Shown here: positions 52,200-61,051 of the stretch, in pieces
Layout of the letters: every line of letters begins with the position of its first letter
How positions within the stretch are numbered: position 1 is the stretch's first letter
DNA from: Bradyrhizobium sp. CCGUVB1N3
Lineage (GTDB): Bacteria > Pseudomonadota > Alphaproteobacteria > Rhizobiales > Xanthobacteraceae
Assembly (NCBI RefSeq): GCF_024199925.1
Contig: NZ_JANADR010000001.1
Coordinates: 4,526,001-4,590,000, forward strand
DNA: 64,000 nucleotides
Direction: 5' to 3'
Notes under the pieces: model-generated
The model's input: only the letters and a program-made list of their open reading frames with translations
Database searches by the model: none
Told to the model about the DNA's origin: nothing
Translations under genes and position numbers: made by a program

Positions 52200-53546
52200 T
52201 CAGGACTCCGGCCTGTCCACGCATTGGAACCTGGCGAGAAAATGCAGGCCGGCCACCGCGAGCGCAAACATGAACCAGGTCGGATTGATGCGATCGAACA
52301 GGAAGGTTTCAGTCGTCCCATAGTACAGACCGAACAGCCAGATCGTGAGGAACAGTTTTGCCAGGGGACGGCTGCGGCTCTCGTCCTGCACCACCTGAAA
52401 ATTCCTGAGCGGTGCGATGACAAAGATGAAGATGCAGAGCAGAAGGCCGGGCAAGCCGATGGTGACCGCGAGATCGAGGTAACTATTATGACTGTGCGCA
52501 GCGGTCACGGCCCACTCGGCACCCTTGGCGGTCTCGCGCTGGCTGACATCGTCCCAGAATGCCGCGTAGCCATGGCCCAGGATGGGCTTTTCCGCCACCG
52601 CCGTCAGCGCGAACTCCCAGATGTCGCTGCGGCCGGTAAAGGTCGGATCGACCGGAAGCTGCCTGGTGACAGCCGCAAGCGTGGGGCTCGCGACGCTGCC
52701 GATCGTCAGCAGATTCATCACGATGAGCGGCGCAAAGCAGATCACCCGCTTCAGCCAGAGGCTGCGGGTGACATAGACCATCGATGCCAGGAGATAGATG
52801 ACGAGGCAGAGGGCCGACGAGGTTTTGCCGCCGGTGAAGATCAGGAAGATGCCGGCAAGAACGCCGATCACTGGCCCCATGACGAGCGACCCCACCCCGG
52901 CAAGATAGATGCCGAGATAGACCAAAATGGACATCACGGGCGATGCGACGTTCTTGTGCCCGAAACTTCCGCGCCAGTCGCCGGCAAGATGCGGCTCCGC
53001 GAAGTCGGCGGCCGTATGCATCGCGAGCTGCGGCGCCAGCAGAACGCCGAGATAGCACAGGGCGAGCAGCACGAGGGCCGCCCCGCCGAGGCACTGGTTG
53101 AAGCTCCTCGGCGTCGGCGGCAGCAGCGGGAGCAGGACGGCGAGCGTGGTCGCGCTCGCCGTCAGCACCAGCCGCTGCAGCGACAGATCGCGGTTCTCGG
53201 AGAACGCGACGTTGATCAGCATCCAGCCTGCAAAGCAGAGATGGAGCGGCGTCAGCAATGTGCGAAGCGACGGCGCATCGCCGGAAATCGCGAGCAACAG
53301 CGCCACCGCGGCCAGCGAGGCAAAGGAGATATAGTACAGCGCCAGCCGTCCCGAGGCCGCACTGGCAAGGCCAGCATCGCGCAGGTCCGGGAACGGCCCC
53401 AGGGTCACAAGGACCAGGAGCAGCGCTGCGATCATGACCAGGCAGCGCAGGGCCTGAAGCGCGTTCAGCCCAGTGAGCAGGCCCCCCAAAGCCTGACCGA
53501 GCGGCCGGGCCCCCACGCCAGTCATGTCAGCGGCACTGCGATCCAT
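52200..53546 (-). CDS. O-antigen ligase/polymerase family membrane protein (ExoQ/WaaL-like)
   Basis: A 448-residue protein of about twelve helices. The periplasmic loop has TGRSDIWEFALTAVAEKPILGHGY and AAHSHNSYLDLAVTIGLPG, the two conserved motifs (Arg-rich loop and HNSY) of Wzy/WaaL/ExoQ. Homologues ligate or polymerise lipid-linked oligosaccharides. The ExoQ-type spacing of IFTGGKTSSALC is also present. It shares a cluster with GT2, a chain-length regulator and an acetyltransferase. ATG 53546 is divergent from a GT2 gene across a CtrA-like box. Confidence 0.88.
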   Translation of the reverse strand: MDRSAADMTGVGARPLGQALGGLLTGLNALQALRCLVMIAALLLVLVTLGPFPDLRDAGLASAASGRLALYYISFASLAAVALLLAISGDAPSLRTLLTPLHLCFAGWMLINVAFSENRDLSLQRLVLTASATTLAVLLPLLPPTPRSFNQCLGGAALVLLALCYLGVLLAPQLAMHTAADFAEPHLAGDWRGSFGHKNVASPVMSILVYLGIYLAGVGSLVMGPVIGVLAGIFLIFTGGKTSSALCLVIYLLASMVYVTRSLWLKRVICFAPLIVMNLLTIGSVASPTLAAVTRQLPVDPTFTGRSDIWEFALTAVAEKPILGHGYAAFWDDVSQRETAKGAEWAVTAAHSHNSYLDLAVTIGLPGLLLCIFIFVIAPLRNFQVVQDESRSRPLAKLFLTIWLFGLYYGTTETFLFDRINPTWFMFALAVAGLHFLARFQCVDRPES

Positions 53547-53745
53547 CGGTCACCCTTAGCCGACCCGTGCTAACCTTTCGTCAACCAGCAGGCTTGCCGA
53601 ACCCGCCGCCGATCGGGTGTTTAACGCTAATATGCGAAAGCCGGCCTCGAGCCGCCTTTGCTGCAAAGCTTTGACCCATATCTGGCTATCATCGGAGGCG
53701 ACCCAAGCCGCCATCATGCGACTCCGGGCCGGATATGCGGCCTGG

Positions 53746-53760
53746 TTAACGAACCATTAA
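53746..53760 (+). promoter_or_regulatory. CtrA-type box TTAA-N7-TTAA
   Basis: TTAA, seven bases, TTAA matches the alphaproteobacterial CtrA consensus exactly, in the divergent region of polymerase and GT2 genes, 29 bases before the GT2 start. In such GC-rich DNA chance copies are rare. Confidence 0.5.
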
Positions 53761-53788
53761 AACGCAGCTCCCGACGACGAGGCGTCAA

Positions 53789-54778
53789 TTGACCACTGCC
53801 GGCGCCATCCTTGATCCCCCGCTGGGCGAGCCGTCGTCCGCCGAGGAGCGCGCTCATCGGACTGCGCGTTCGGCCAGCTTCGTCTCCATCATCATTCCCG
53901 CCAAGAACGCTGCCGCCTATATCCGCGAGACCATCGACAGCGCGCTCGCGCAAGGCGCAGATGTCGGAGAAGTCATCGTCATCGACGACGGCTCGAGCGA
54001 CGAAACCGTGGCGATCGTCCGGTCCATCGGCGACAGCCGGCTGCACCTGATCGCGAACGAGCTCACGGGCGTCTCGGCGGCGCGAAATCTCGGCGCGCGC
54101 AAGGCGCGCGGAGAATGGCTGCTGTTCCTCGACGCCGATGATCGTCTGCGCTCCGGCGCGGTGGCCATGCTGGTCGCGGCTACGAAGGCCACGCCCGCCG
54201 CCGTTCTCGTCTATGGCGACTACGATCTGATCGACAGTGACGGACGGCCCATCGGCCGCCGTGGCCTCCTGCAAGGACGCAAGAAGCCGTCTGGCGATGT
54301 GCTCGCGCGACTCGCGCGCGGCAACTTCATCGTCAATGGCGGCATCATGCTCGTGCGCACTGACGCGTTCCTGACGGCCGGCGGTTTCGACGAGCGACTG
54401 AGCTTGTGCGAAGACTGGCATTGCTGGTGCCGCCTGGCCGCGATCGGCGAATTCCGGTTCGTGCCCGCGCTGCTCCTCGACTATCGCCTCCACACCGCGA
54501 ACACGATGAATGCAGCCGTGCGCTCGCCGCGCGACTTCTTTCCGGCGGTGGAGCGCGTCTTTGCCGACGAGCTGATCCTCGGCAGGCTTGCGCCGGAGAG
54601 CCGGCCCGCCCTGCGGCAGGCCGCCGAGATCCATCTCATCACGTATGCGGCAACCCAGGCAGTCCGCTTCGGCCGCTATGGCGACGCGCTGAGCTATATG
54701 CGCATGGTCGGGCAGCGGTCGCTCACGGCACTGCCGCGATCCCTCGCGAAGCTCGTTCTCGCCAGCTTCGGTATCTAA
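53789..54778 (+). CDS. GT2 family glycosyltransferase
   Basis: A 329-residue soluble GT-A enzyme. SIIIPAKNAAAYIRETI, VIVIDDGSSDETVAIV, LFLDADDRLR (DxD) and CEDWHCWCRLA (the acidic ED motif) are visible in order. It transfers a sugar from a nucleotide donor, likely a step in the lipid-linked repeat. The start TTG 53789 with GAGG at 6 bases; no in-frame ATG lies in that part. It is the first gene after the CtrA box. Confidence 0.9.
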   Translation: MTTAGAILDPPLGEPSSAEERAHRTARSASFVSIIIPAKNAAAYIRETIDSALAQGADVGEVIVIDDGSSDETVAIVRSIGDSRLHLIANELTGVSAARNLGARKARGEWLLFLDADDRLRSGAVAMLVAATKATPAAVLVYGDYDLIDSDGRPIGRRGLLQGRKKPSGDVLARLARGNFIVNGGIMLVRTDAFLTAGGFDERLSLCEDWHCWCRLAAIGEFRFVPALLLDYRLHTANTMNAAVRSPRDFFPAVERVFADELILGRLAPESRPALRQAAEIHLITYAATQAVRFGRYGDALSYMRMVGQRSLTALPRSLAKLVLASFGI

Positions 54779-54781
54779 GCT

Positions 54782-55810
54782 TCAGGAGACGATCTTCGAG
54801 GCCTCATATGGCCGCTGCTCGATGCCGAAGGCGGCGAGCGCGCTGCCGAACGCGACCATCACGGGATGCATCGCGACGACGGCTTTGCTCCTGAACGACA
54901 AACGCGCCGCGCGGACCAGCGACAGCGGCAATCTTGCCAGCATCGTTGCGAAGACGCGCGCGCGCGCCGCCGCAGTCCTTGCCGCCTTCGACTGCACCCG
55001 ATAGTTGATCGCTCCGATGCGCAGGCCACGTTTTGCGATCCACCCCAGGCTCGTGCGGCTATGCGGCACCGTCTCGGTGATCACGGCTTCCGCGGTCCAG
55101 TGGAACGTCATGCCGGCGTTCCGGCATCGCACGAAGAAATCGCAATCGCCGCCGCCGAGGAAATTGAACCGGAGATCGAAGGCCGGACTGCCGAGCCGGT
55201 CGAATACCGAACGCGTGATCAGGCAGTTGCCGCAGCCATAGATCTGCGGCACGGCGCCGCTGTAATCATAGGCCGGACAGAAGGCAGGATGGCGCGCGAG
55301 CCAGGGTTTGCTGTCGTCGTCGAAAATCGGCAGCACCGGACCGCCGACCACGTCCGCGCCGGTCGCTTCCGCGGTACGCACCATCAGCTCGAGCCAGTCG
55401 GGCGAGGCGATCTCGTCGTCGTCGATCATCAGGAAACGGGTAGCTGCGGGAAACAACGCCTGGGCGGTCTCGAACGCAGCGTTGATCGCCTGACAATTGC
55501 CCTGCCGCTTCTCGACCAGGCAGACGCCCTGAAGTTTTCCGGCAGAGAGGTACTCGGCGGCGACCGGCGCGCTCTCGCGCCGCGCGGCGTCGTTCTCCAC
55601 CATGACCACCGCGAAGGAGCGCGGGGTGCGCTGGCTCGCCAGCGACTCCAGCGTCAGCCGCAGATGCTGCGGCCGGCGAAAGCAGGGAATGCAGACGACG
55701 ATTCCGACCGACAGGTCGAGCACGTGCGAACTCGCGGCGATCTCCCGGTTGGGGTCGCGCACGGCATCGGTGATGCGGCTCATGGACAGGTCGGTCGGGA
55801 TCAGCGTCAT
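54782..55810 (-). CDS. GT2 family glycosyltransferase
   Basis: 342 residues. CIPCFRRPQHLRLTLESL near residue 40, VVMVENDAA, LMIDDDEIASPDWLELM (DxD) and FNFLGGGDCDFFVRC near residue 240 make up the GT-A core. A C-terminal hydrophobic part (residues about 300-330) may associate with the membrane. The ATG at 55810 has no clear ribosome site; ATG 55783 is a shorter option. The frame stays open far upstream but nothing there is gene-like. It ends 3 bases from the converging GT2 stop. Confidence 0.88.
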   Translation of the reverse strand: MTLIPTDLSMSRITDAVRDPNREIAASSHVLDLSVGIVVCIPCFRRPQHLRLTLESLASQRTPRSFAVVMVENDAARRESAPVAAEYLSAGKLQGVCLVEKRQGNCQAINAAFETAQALFPAATRFLMIDDDEIASPDWLELMVRTAEATGADVVGGPVLPIFDDDSKPWLARHPAFCPAYDYSGAVPQIYGCGNCLITRSVFDRLGSPAFDLRFNFLGGGDCDFFVRCRNAGMTFHWTAEAVITETVPHSRTSLGWIAKRGLRIGAINYRVQSKAARTAAARARVFATMLARLPLSLVRAARLSFRSKAVVAMHPVMVAFGSALAAFGIEQRPYEASKIVS

Positions 55811-56227
55811 GATATCGTTGAATGGCCCAGATGTGTTGAAAAAGCCCTGCTCCAGGACGGCACAGCAAGCTTGCTGCGAACCAAAGATGTCCCAATATGG
55901 CGCCGTCCCGCGGGACGTTGCCTCATGCCAGAGGACGCCATCACGCGCGGTACGGCTGCGCAAGCCGCTGAATCCAGCCTCCCCTGCAAGCCAGTCGTCA
56001 TCACCGCTTTCACGCGCTTTACCTTGCGAATTTGCGTCGAAGTGCTCTGCAATTTCCGATCCAACACGCAGCCGCAGGCAAATGCGGACGATGCCGTAGT
56101 TAACGGGCCTTCGCATTAACCCAACCGTAAGCACCGCAACCATTGGCGGCCCGGCGGCATCGAATTTGCTCTTCGAGCGTGCGAGAGATTCCCTGTAATT
56201 TGAAACGAACCCGCGCGATTGAAGAAC
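55811..56227. other. Intergenic region between divergent GT2 and methyltransferase genes
   Basis: A 417-base gap with two perfect palindromes, AGCAAGCTTGCT at 55865-55876 and CGTCCCGCGGGACG at 55904-55917, and an AT-richer stretch near 56095-56115. It must hold both promoters. Frames in it have no support. Confidence 0.45.
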
Positions 56228-57034
56228 ATGAATAAACAAGCCACGATCGATTTCGCGACTGCGACCCGCATTGATGCGAACGCCATCACTCCGCCGGCAC
56301 ACACCCAGGCACTGCTTGACCTCGTCTCGGGCGAAGCGCGCGACAGCCTGCTCGCCGTTCACGACGTCCTGCGGCGCGAGCTGCCGCCGGGCGAGCTCGC
56401 AATCTACGAGGCCGGCGGCGGCTCCAGCAGCTTCCTGCCGCTGGAAATCCTCAACCGCAGCCACGTCACCGTCGTCGACATCGACGAAGACCAGATCCGC
56501 AACAACGACTACGCCCAGGAAGCGATCCTCGGCGACGTCCAGACCTACCGCTTCAAGCCGGAGAGTGTCGATCTCGTCATCTGCTACAACGTGATCGAGC
56601 ATCTGCCCGACGTCGAGGCCGCGCTGAAGAATTTCTGCGAGGCGTTGAGGCGCGGTGGAATGATCCTGATCGGCGCGCCCAATCCGCGCTCGCTGTCCGG
56701 CGTCGTCACCAAATATTCGCCGCACTGGTTCCACGTCTGGTTCTACCGCCAGGTCCGCGGCATCAAGAACGCCGGCGAGCCGGGCGAGCCGCCGTTCCCG
56801 ACCTTCTTCCATCCGCTGGTGACGCTTTCAAATCTCGAGGCGTTTGCCGCCGCGCACGGCCTCGAAACGATCTACCGCCGCGAGGTCGAGAGCCCGCGCT
56901 ATCCCGAGATGCGCAAGCGCAAGCCGCTGTTCGCCGCTCTCGTCGATGCCGGCGCCGCGGCGCTGAATTTCATGCTGCCGCGCGGCACCGACATGCGACG
57001 GGGCGACTACCACGTCATCCTGCGGAAACGCTGA
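56228..57034 (+). CDS. Class I SAM-dependent methyltransferase
   Basis: A 268-residue Rossmann methyltransferase. YEAGGGSSSFLPL is motif I (SAM glycine loop) near residue 60, VTVVDIDEDQI the acidic motif II near residue 85, and YNVIEHLPD near residue 120 the family motif with the conserved HL. The rest (PNPRSLSGVV, SPHWFHVWFYRQ) is of the kind found with polysaccharide cluster enzymes. ATG 56228 is preferred over an upstream TTG. Neighbours suggest sugar O-methylation, but the acceptor is unknown. Confidence 0.88.
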   Translation: MNKQATIDFATATRIDANAITPPAHTQALLDLVSGEARDSLLAVHDVLRRELPPGELAIYEAGGGSSSFLPLEILNRSHVTVVDIDEDQIRNNDYAQEAILGDVQTYRFKPESVDLVICYNVIEHLPDVEAALKNFCEALRRGGMILIGAPNPRSLSGVVTKYSPHWFHVWFYRQVRGIKNAGEPGEPPFPTFFHPLVTLSNLEAFAAAHGLETIYRREVESPRYPEMRKRKPLFAALVDAGAAALNFMLPRGTDMRRGDYHVILRKR

Positions 57035-57352
57035 CAACCATGGCGGCGGCGCACCCGGAATTCCGACATGCGGGCCCTGCCCGCGACGCGCCGTCGGACG
57101 CGTGCGCGCTGACTCTCGTGCGCGGTAACGAACCGTTAATCCCTGGGGAACTGCGGCGGTTGAAGCGTCACAACGACGCGCCGCGCGCTCGCATGCGCTT
57201 AAACGCTTTGTTTGCCATTTCGGTGAATAGTCCCTCAATGAGTATGGTTAATTTTCCCTGGTGCGTTTGTTCAGCGCCTATATCAGGGGCGCAGCGCGTA
57301 ACCCGAAGAGTAACCCCTCAGCCTGCGGCAGTTGGAGTGAAAGCTGGGGATC
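57035..57352. other. Leader/promoter region of the chain-length gene
   Basis: A 318-base gap with a locally AT-rich zone (57235-57260, ATGAGTATGGTTAATTTTCC) and a purine-rich GAGTGAAAGC just before the next start. It is not gene-like on either strand. CGTTAATCCC near 57135 is a partial TTAA box. Confidence 0.45.
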
Positions 57353-59638
57353 ATGCTTGACTATGACCAGCCGATAGAGCGATCGAAGCGAGAGGTCAGG
57401 CAGCCCGCGCCGTCGGCCGGCTTCAACGTGCTCGAGCTCGTCCATCTGCTCTGGCAGCGCAAGGCCGCGATCGCGGCCGCCGGCCTGATCGGCGCGAGCC
57501 TTGCGGTCGCCGTCGGCAAGAGCCTGACGCCGCGCTACACCGCAACCGCTCAGCTCTATGTCGATCCGCGCGAGCTGCAACTCGTCGATCGCGAGCTGAC
57601 GCCGCGCGCGCAAGACGTTTCCGGCATGTCCATGGTGGTGGAGAGCCAGGCGCGCCTGATCACCTCCAACAGCGTCCTCCTCCAAGTCATCCAGCAGGCC
57701 AATCTCGGGAAGGATCCCGAGTTCGGCGGCGGCGACGGCAGGAGCCTGATGTCGTCGCTGCTTGGCCTGATCGGTCTCCAGGGCCGCGCTCCCTCGGCTG
57801 CCGACAACAGGGAAGTTCAGCTTGGCGCCCTGGAAGCGCTGAACCGGCGCATCACGATTCGCAAGACCGAGAAGAGCTTCATCGTCGACGTCGAGGTCTG
57901 GTCGACCGATCCGGCGAAGGCGGCGATGCTCGCCAACACGCTGACCAACGTCTATCTCGCCGAGTCACGCAACTCGCAGGCTTTGGCGGCGCGGCGCGCC
58001 ACCAACGACCTGTCCGGCCGGCTGAAGGAACTGCGCGAGCGGCTGCGTACGGCCGAGACCACGCTTGCGACCTACAAGGCGCAGAACAATTTCGTCGGCA
58101 CTCAGGACACGCTGATCAGCGACCAGCAGCTTTCGGCCAGCAACCAGCGGCTTGCCGCGGCACGCGCCGCGACGCTGGACGCGCAGGCGCGCTACGACCA
58201 GATCGAGGCGAGCCGGCGCACCGCGACCGATGCCGGCGCCATTCCGGAAGCCCTGCAATCTCCAACCATCGCGAATTTGCGCGCGCAATATGCCGATGCG
58301 CGCAAGAAATACGCGGAGCAGACCGCCGAGCTCGGGCCGCGGCATCCGGCGTTGCGCCAGACCGAGAAGCAGGTCGAGGATCTCAAGCGCACCATCAACG
58401 AGGAGATTGACCGCTTCGCCCAGGCCGCCAAGAACGACCTGACGCGCGCTCGGGATTATGAGGCATCGCTCAACCGCGCGCTGGAGACGCAGAAGCGCCA
58501 GAGCGTGCAGCTCAGCCAGGCCGCGGTGCGCCTGCGCGAGCTCGAGCGCGAGGCGGAGGCCAGCCGCGACGTCTATCAATCCTTCCTGAAGCGCTCGCGC
58601 GAGACGGAGGAGCAGGAAAGCCTGAACACGTCGGCGGCGCGCGTGATCGGCGAGGCCACCGTGCCGCAGCGGCGCTCGTTCCCGCCGGCGATGAGCCTGT
58701 TCGCCATGATCGGCTTCTTGTTCGGTTCACTCGCCGCCGCCGGCTGGTTCGTCGCCGTCAGGCAATTGTCCGCCGGCGCAATGGAGCCGGAGCCGTCGCG
58801 CCGCGAGCGCACGGCCACCCCGGAGGCTCCCAAGGCATCGGTCGACGATGCCGCGGCGCCACAGGCGCCGCCGCTGACGCTGGTCGAAAAGCCGCTGATC
58901 GCACGCCTCCAGGAGGCCGACGTCATGCGTACGCTCGGCGCCATCCTCGCCGTCGACAATACAGTCGACCTCACCCGGCTGGGCTGGCCGACGCTCCGTC
59001 CCGGATTCCCGCTGACGACGCTGATCAACGCGATGCGCGATATGCGCGCCGCGGCGACGCGGCATGCGGCAGGCAAAGCCATGCCGGTGATTGCGATCGT
59101 CGGCGCCGGTGCCACGGACGGCCGCAGCATCGCCGCGTTGAACTTCGCGCTCGCCGCCGCGCGCGACGGCACGCGCTTGCTGATGATCGACACCGACCAC
59201 CAGGCCCACCAGCTCTCCAGCAAGATCAACCGCCCCGGCAGGAGCGAGCCGGGCCGCTTCGGCTGGCTCTCGATCGGCAACAAGGCCTCTCGCGAGATCA
59301 AGACCGCGAACGGCATTTCGGTGCTGCCCGTCACCGACGGCGATGCCGGCAAGGCCACCGAGGCCATCCGCAAGGCGGTGACGCAGGCGCGTTCCGCGGG
59401 CGGCACCGATCTCGTGATTCTCGACGGCCCGGCGATGCCGCTCACCGCCGCCGACCGCAAGCTGCTGGACGCAGCCGACGCGCTGGTGGCCGTGCTGCCC
59501 ACCCACCTCGACATCAACGAAGCCATGGAAGACATCCTCACCGCGCTCGGCGGTGCCGAGCGCAAGCTCGTCGGCGTCATCCTCAACGAGCTCAATCCCG
59601 CGACCCAATCGCGCCAGCGAGGCAAACAATATGCTTGA
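57353..59638 (+). CDS. Wzz/ExoP-type chain-length regulator with degenerate BY-kinase domain
   Basis: 761 residues. TM1 lies near 38-55 (IAAAGLIGASLAVAVG), a large periplasmic coiled coil spans 180-420 (with PRYTATAQLYVDPRE at the Wzz entry), and TM2 near 448-465 (FAMIGFLFGSLAAAGWF). From about residue 570 is a cytosolic ATPase-like domain: VGAGATDGRSIAAL where a kinase would have GKS/T, then LLMIDTDHQ. The P-loop Lys is Arg here and no Tyr cluster ends the protein. So a regulator of polysaccharide length, probably not an active kinase. ATG 57353; stop overlaps the next gene by 8 bases. Confidence 0.88.
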   Translation: MLDYDQPIERSKREVRQPAPSAGFNVLELVHLLWQRKAAIAAAGLIGASLAVAVGKSLTPRYTATAQLYVDPRELQLVDRELTPRAQDVSGMSMVVESQARLITSNSVLLQVIQQANLGKDPEFGGGDGRSLMSSLLGLIGLQGRAPSAADNREVQLGALEALNRRITIRKTEKSFIVDVEVWSTDPAKAAMLANTLTNVYLAESRNSQALAARRATNDLSGRLKELRERLRTAETTLATYKAQNNFVGTQDTLISDQQLSASNQRLAAARAATLDAQARYDQIEASRRTATDAGAIPEALQSPTIANLRAQYADARKKYAEQTAELGPRHPALRQTEKQVEDLKRTINEEIDRFAQAAKNDLTRARDYEASLNRALETQKRQSVQLSQAAVRLRELEREAEASRDVYQSFLKRSRETEEQESLNTSAARVIGEATVPQRRSFPPAMSLFAMIGFLFGSLAAAGWFVAVRQLSAGAMEPEPSRRERTATPEAPKASVDDAAAPQAPPLTLVEKPLIARLQEADVMRTLGAILAVDNTVDLTRLGWPTLRPGFPLTTLINAMRDMRAAATRHAAGKAMPVIAIVGAGATDGRSIAALNFALAAARDGTRLLMIDTDHQAHQLSSKINRPGRSEPGRFGWLSIGNKASREIKTANGISVLPVTDGDAGKATEAIRKAVTQARSAGGTDLVILDGPAMPLTAADRKLLDAADALVAVLPTHLDINEAMEDILTALGGAERKLVGVILNELNPATQSRQRGKQYA

Positions 59639-60437
59639 GCGCCGCGTCAATCTGGTCGGACGTGCCGCGACTGCCGAGGTCCCACGGACCACCGTCGGTG
59701 GTCTTCGCATGGCAGCGCTCGACCTGGAAGCGACCGCCGACTTCATGATCGAGGCGACCGACCCACGTCATCGCATCGGCCGGCCGCTTTATCTGACCTC
59801 CGCCAATGGTGAAGTGCTGGCGCGCTGCTCGACCGAGCCGCAAACCGAGCGTCTGTTCCGCGCTGCCGACCTGATCAATGCCGACGGCCAGCCGCTGGTC
59901 GCGGCCTCCAAGCTGCAATCATGGTTCCCGCTGCCGGAACGTGTCGCGACCACCGACCTCTTCCATGTCGTTGCCCGCAAGGCCGAAGCCGCCGGCCGGA
60001 CGTTCTACATGCTCGGCGCCAGCGAAGCCGAGAACGCTGCTGCCGTGGCCCGGGTTCAGAAGATGTACCCGAACCTGAAGATCGTCGGACACAGCCATGG
60101 CTATCTGCGCGGCGACGCGTTGCGGGCCAAGGTCAACGAGATCAACGCGCTCGCGCCCGATTATCTCTGGGTCGCGCTCGGCGTGCCCTTCGAGCAGGCC
60201 TTCGTCGAGGAGTACACGCCACATCTCGCCAATGTCGGCGTCATCAAGACCGCCGGCGGCCTGTTCAATTTCCTGTCCGGCAGCCGGAGCCGCGCGCCGA
60301 GATGGATGCAGACGATCGGGCTGGAATGGGCCTGGCGCACCCTGCTCGAGCCGCGGCGCCTGTTGTGGCGCTATCTGACCACCAATCCCCGCGCGCTCTA
60401 TCTCTTGTTCAGCCGCAAGCGGCCGTTCAATCGCTAG
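59631..60437 (+). CDS. WecG/TagA/CpsF family glycosyltransferase
   Basis: 268 residues of GT26. LINADGQPLV near residue 85 is the catalytic ADG motif, FYMLGASEAENAAAV near residue 120 the nucleotide-binding part, and VALGVPFEQAFVEEY near residue 185 the third motif. Enzymes add ManNAcA or a hexose to a lipid-linked precursor. The ATG is inside the chain-length gene (8-base overlap, ATGCTTGA) with GAGG 9 bases before it. Translational coupling binds the two functions. Last recognisable gene of the polysaccharide region. Confidence 0.92.
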   Translation: MLERRVNLVGRAATAEVPRTTVGGLRMAALDLEATADFMIEATDPRHRIGRPLYLTSANGEVLARCSTEPQTERLFRAADLINADGQPLVAASKLQSWFPLPERVATTDLFHVVARKAEAAGRTFYMLGASEAENAAAVARVQKMYPNLKIVGHSHGYLRGDALRAKVNEINALAPDYLWVALGVPFEQAFVEEYTPHLANVGVIKTAGGLFNFLSGSRSRAPRWMQTIGLEWAWRTLLEPRRLLWRYLTTNPRALYLLFSRKRPFNR

Positions 60438-60709
60438 CGTGGCGGCACGGCGAGGCTTCTGCTAAACTCACGTTAGGCATCCGTAGACCCCATGCCTTGC
60501 CGGGCGGTAGCCTTGGCGGCTAGAACACACCAACGCGGTCGGCGCCGGCAAAAGCCCCAGTCGCCTGTTACCCGTGCGGCCGACGATGAGGTCGGCCTGA
60601 ATGGCTCGCCAGGATTTGCGCGAGCGGATTTTCTCACCGCGTCAAGGCCGTCACCGAGTCCTTAACTGATCGGCTTGTTTTCAGGCGCGGGACAGGGAGC
60701 ACCGAAGCA

Positions 60710-61051
60710 ATGCATCAGGCTCAACGCCTGGAGTTCGAGCGCGTGATGGACGAGTTCGCCCGCTGGCACGCCGTGCCCGAGAACGAGCGCTCGCCGGCGC
60801 CGGCGTGGTGGTGGGGGCCCGCCATGGCGGTGTTCGACGATCACGAGCCGATGAGCGGTACGTGGTGTTGCGCGCTTGGCTTGACCGAAAGCGCGAGCTT
60901 CGCTGAAGGCGCACGCACGATCCTCGCACTGTTCGTCGAGCAGACGTCGCTGACGGGACCGCAGGATTTTCCGAGCAAATCGGAGGGCGATGATCCCGCA
61001 ATTCGCGAGTTGCACCCGCTACCGTCAGACGACAGCGCGTTTCAGCCGTGA
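60710..61051 (+). CDS. Hypothetical protein (113 residues)
   Basis: A cytosolic protein with [32 protein letters not shown] and [27 protein letters not shown] lies 11 bases before ATG 60710. No family recognised. It overlaps the 3' end of the convergent GGDEF-EAL gene by 27 bases. A frame of this length is rarely free of stops by accident here only because GC is high, so existence is probable, not certain. Confidence 0.6.
   Translation: MHQAQRLEFERVMDEFARWHAVPENERSPAPAWWWGPAMAVFDDHEPMSGTWCCALGLTESASFAEGARTILALFVEQTSLTGPQDFPSKSEGDDPAIRELHPLPSDDSAFQP

Noticed and set aside
56100..56136. TTAA...TTAA pair before the methyltransferase gene as a CtrA site
   Set aside because: Spacing is 12 bases, not the 7 of CtrA boxes.
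55811..56812. Upstream extension of the minus-strand GT2 frame by over 300 codons
   Set aside because: It runs across the divergent promoter region and the antisense of the methyltransferase; no domain or ribosome site supports it.
57040..57360. 106-codon plus-strand frame before the chain-length gene
   Set aside because: Composition unlike its neighbours' proteins, no start signal, and overlaps the next real start.
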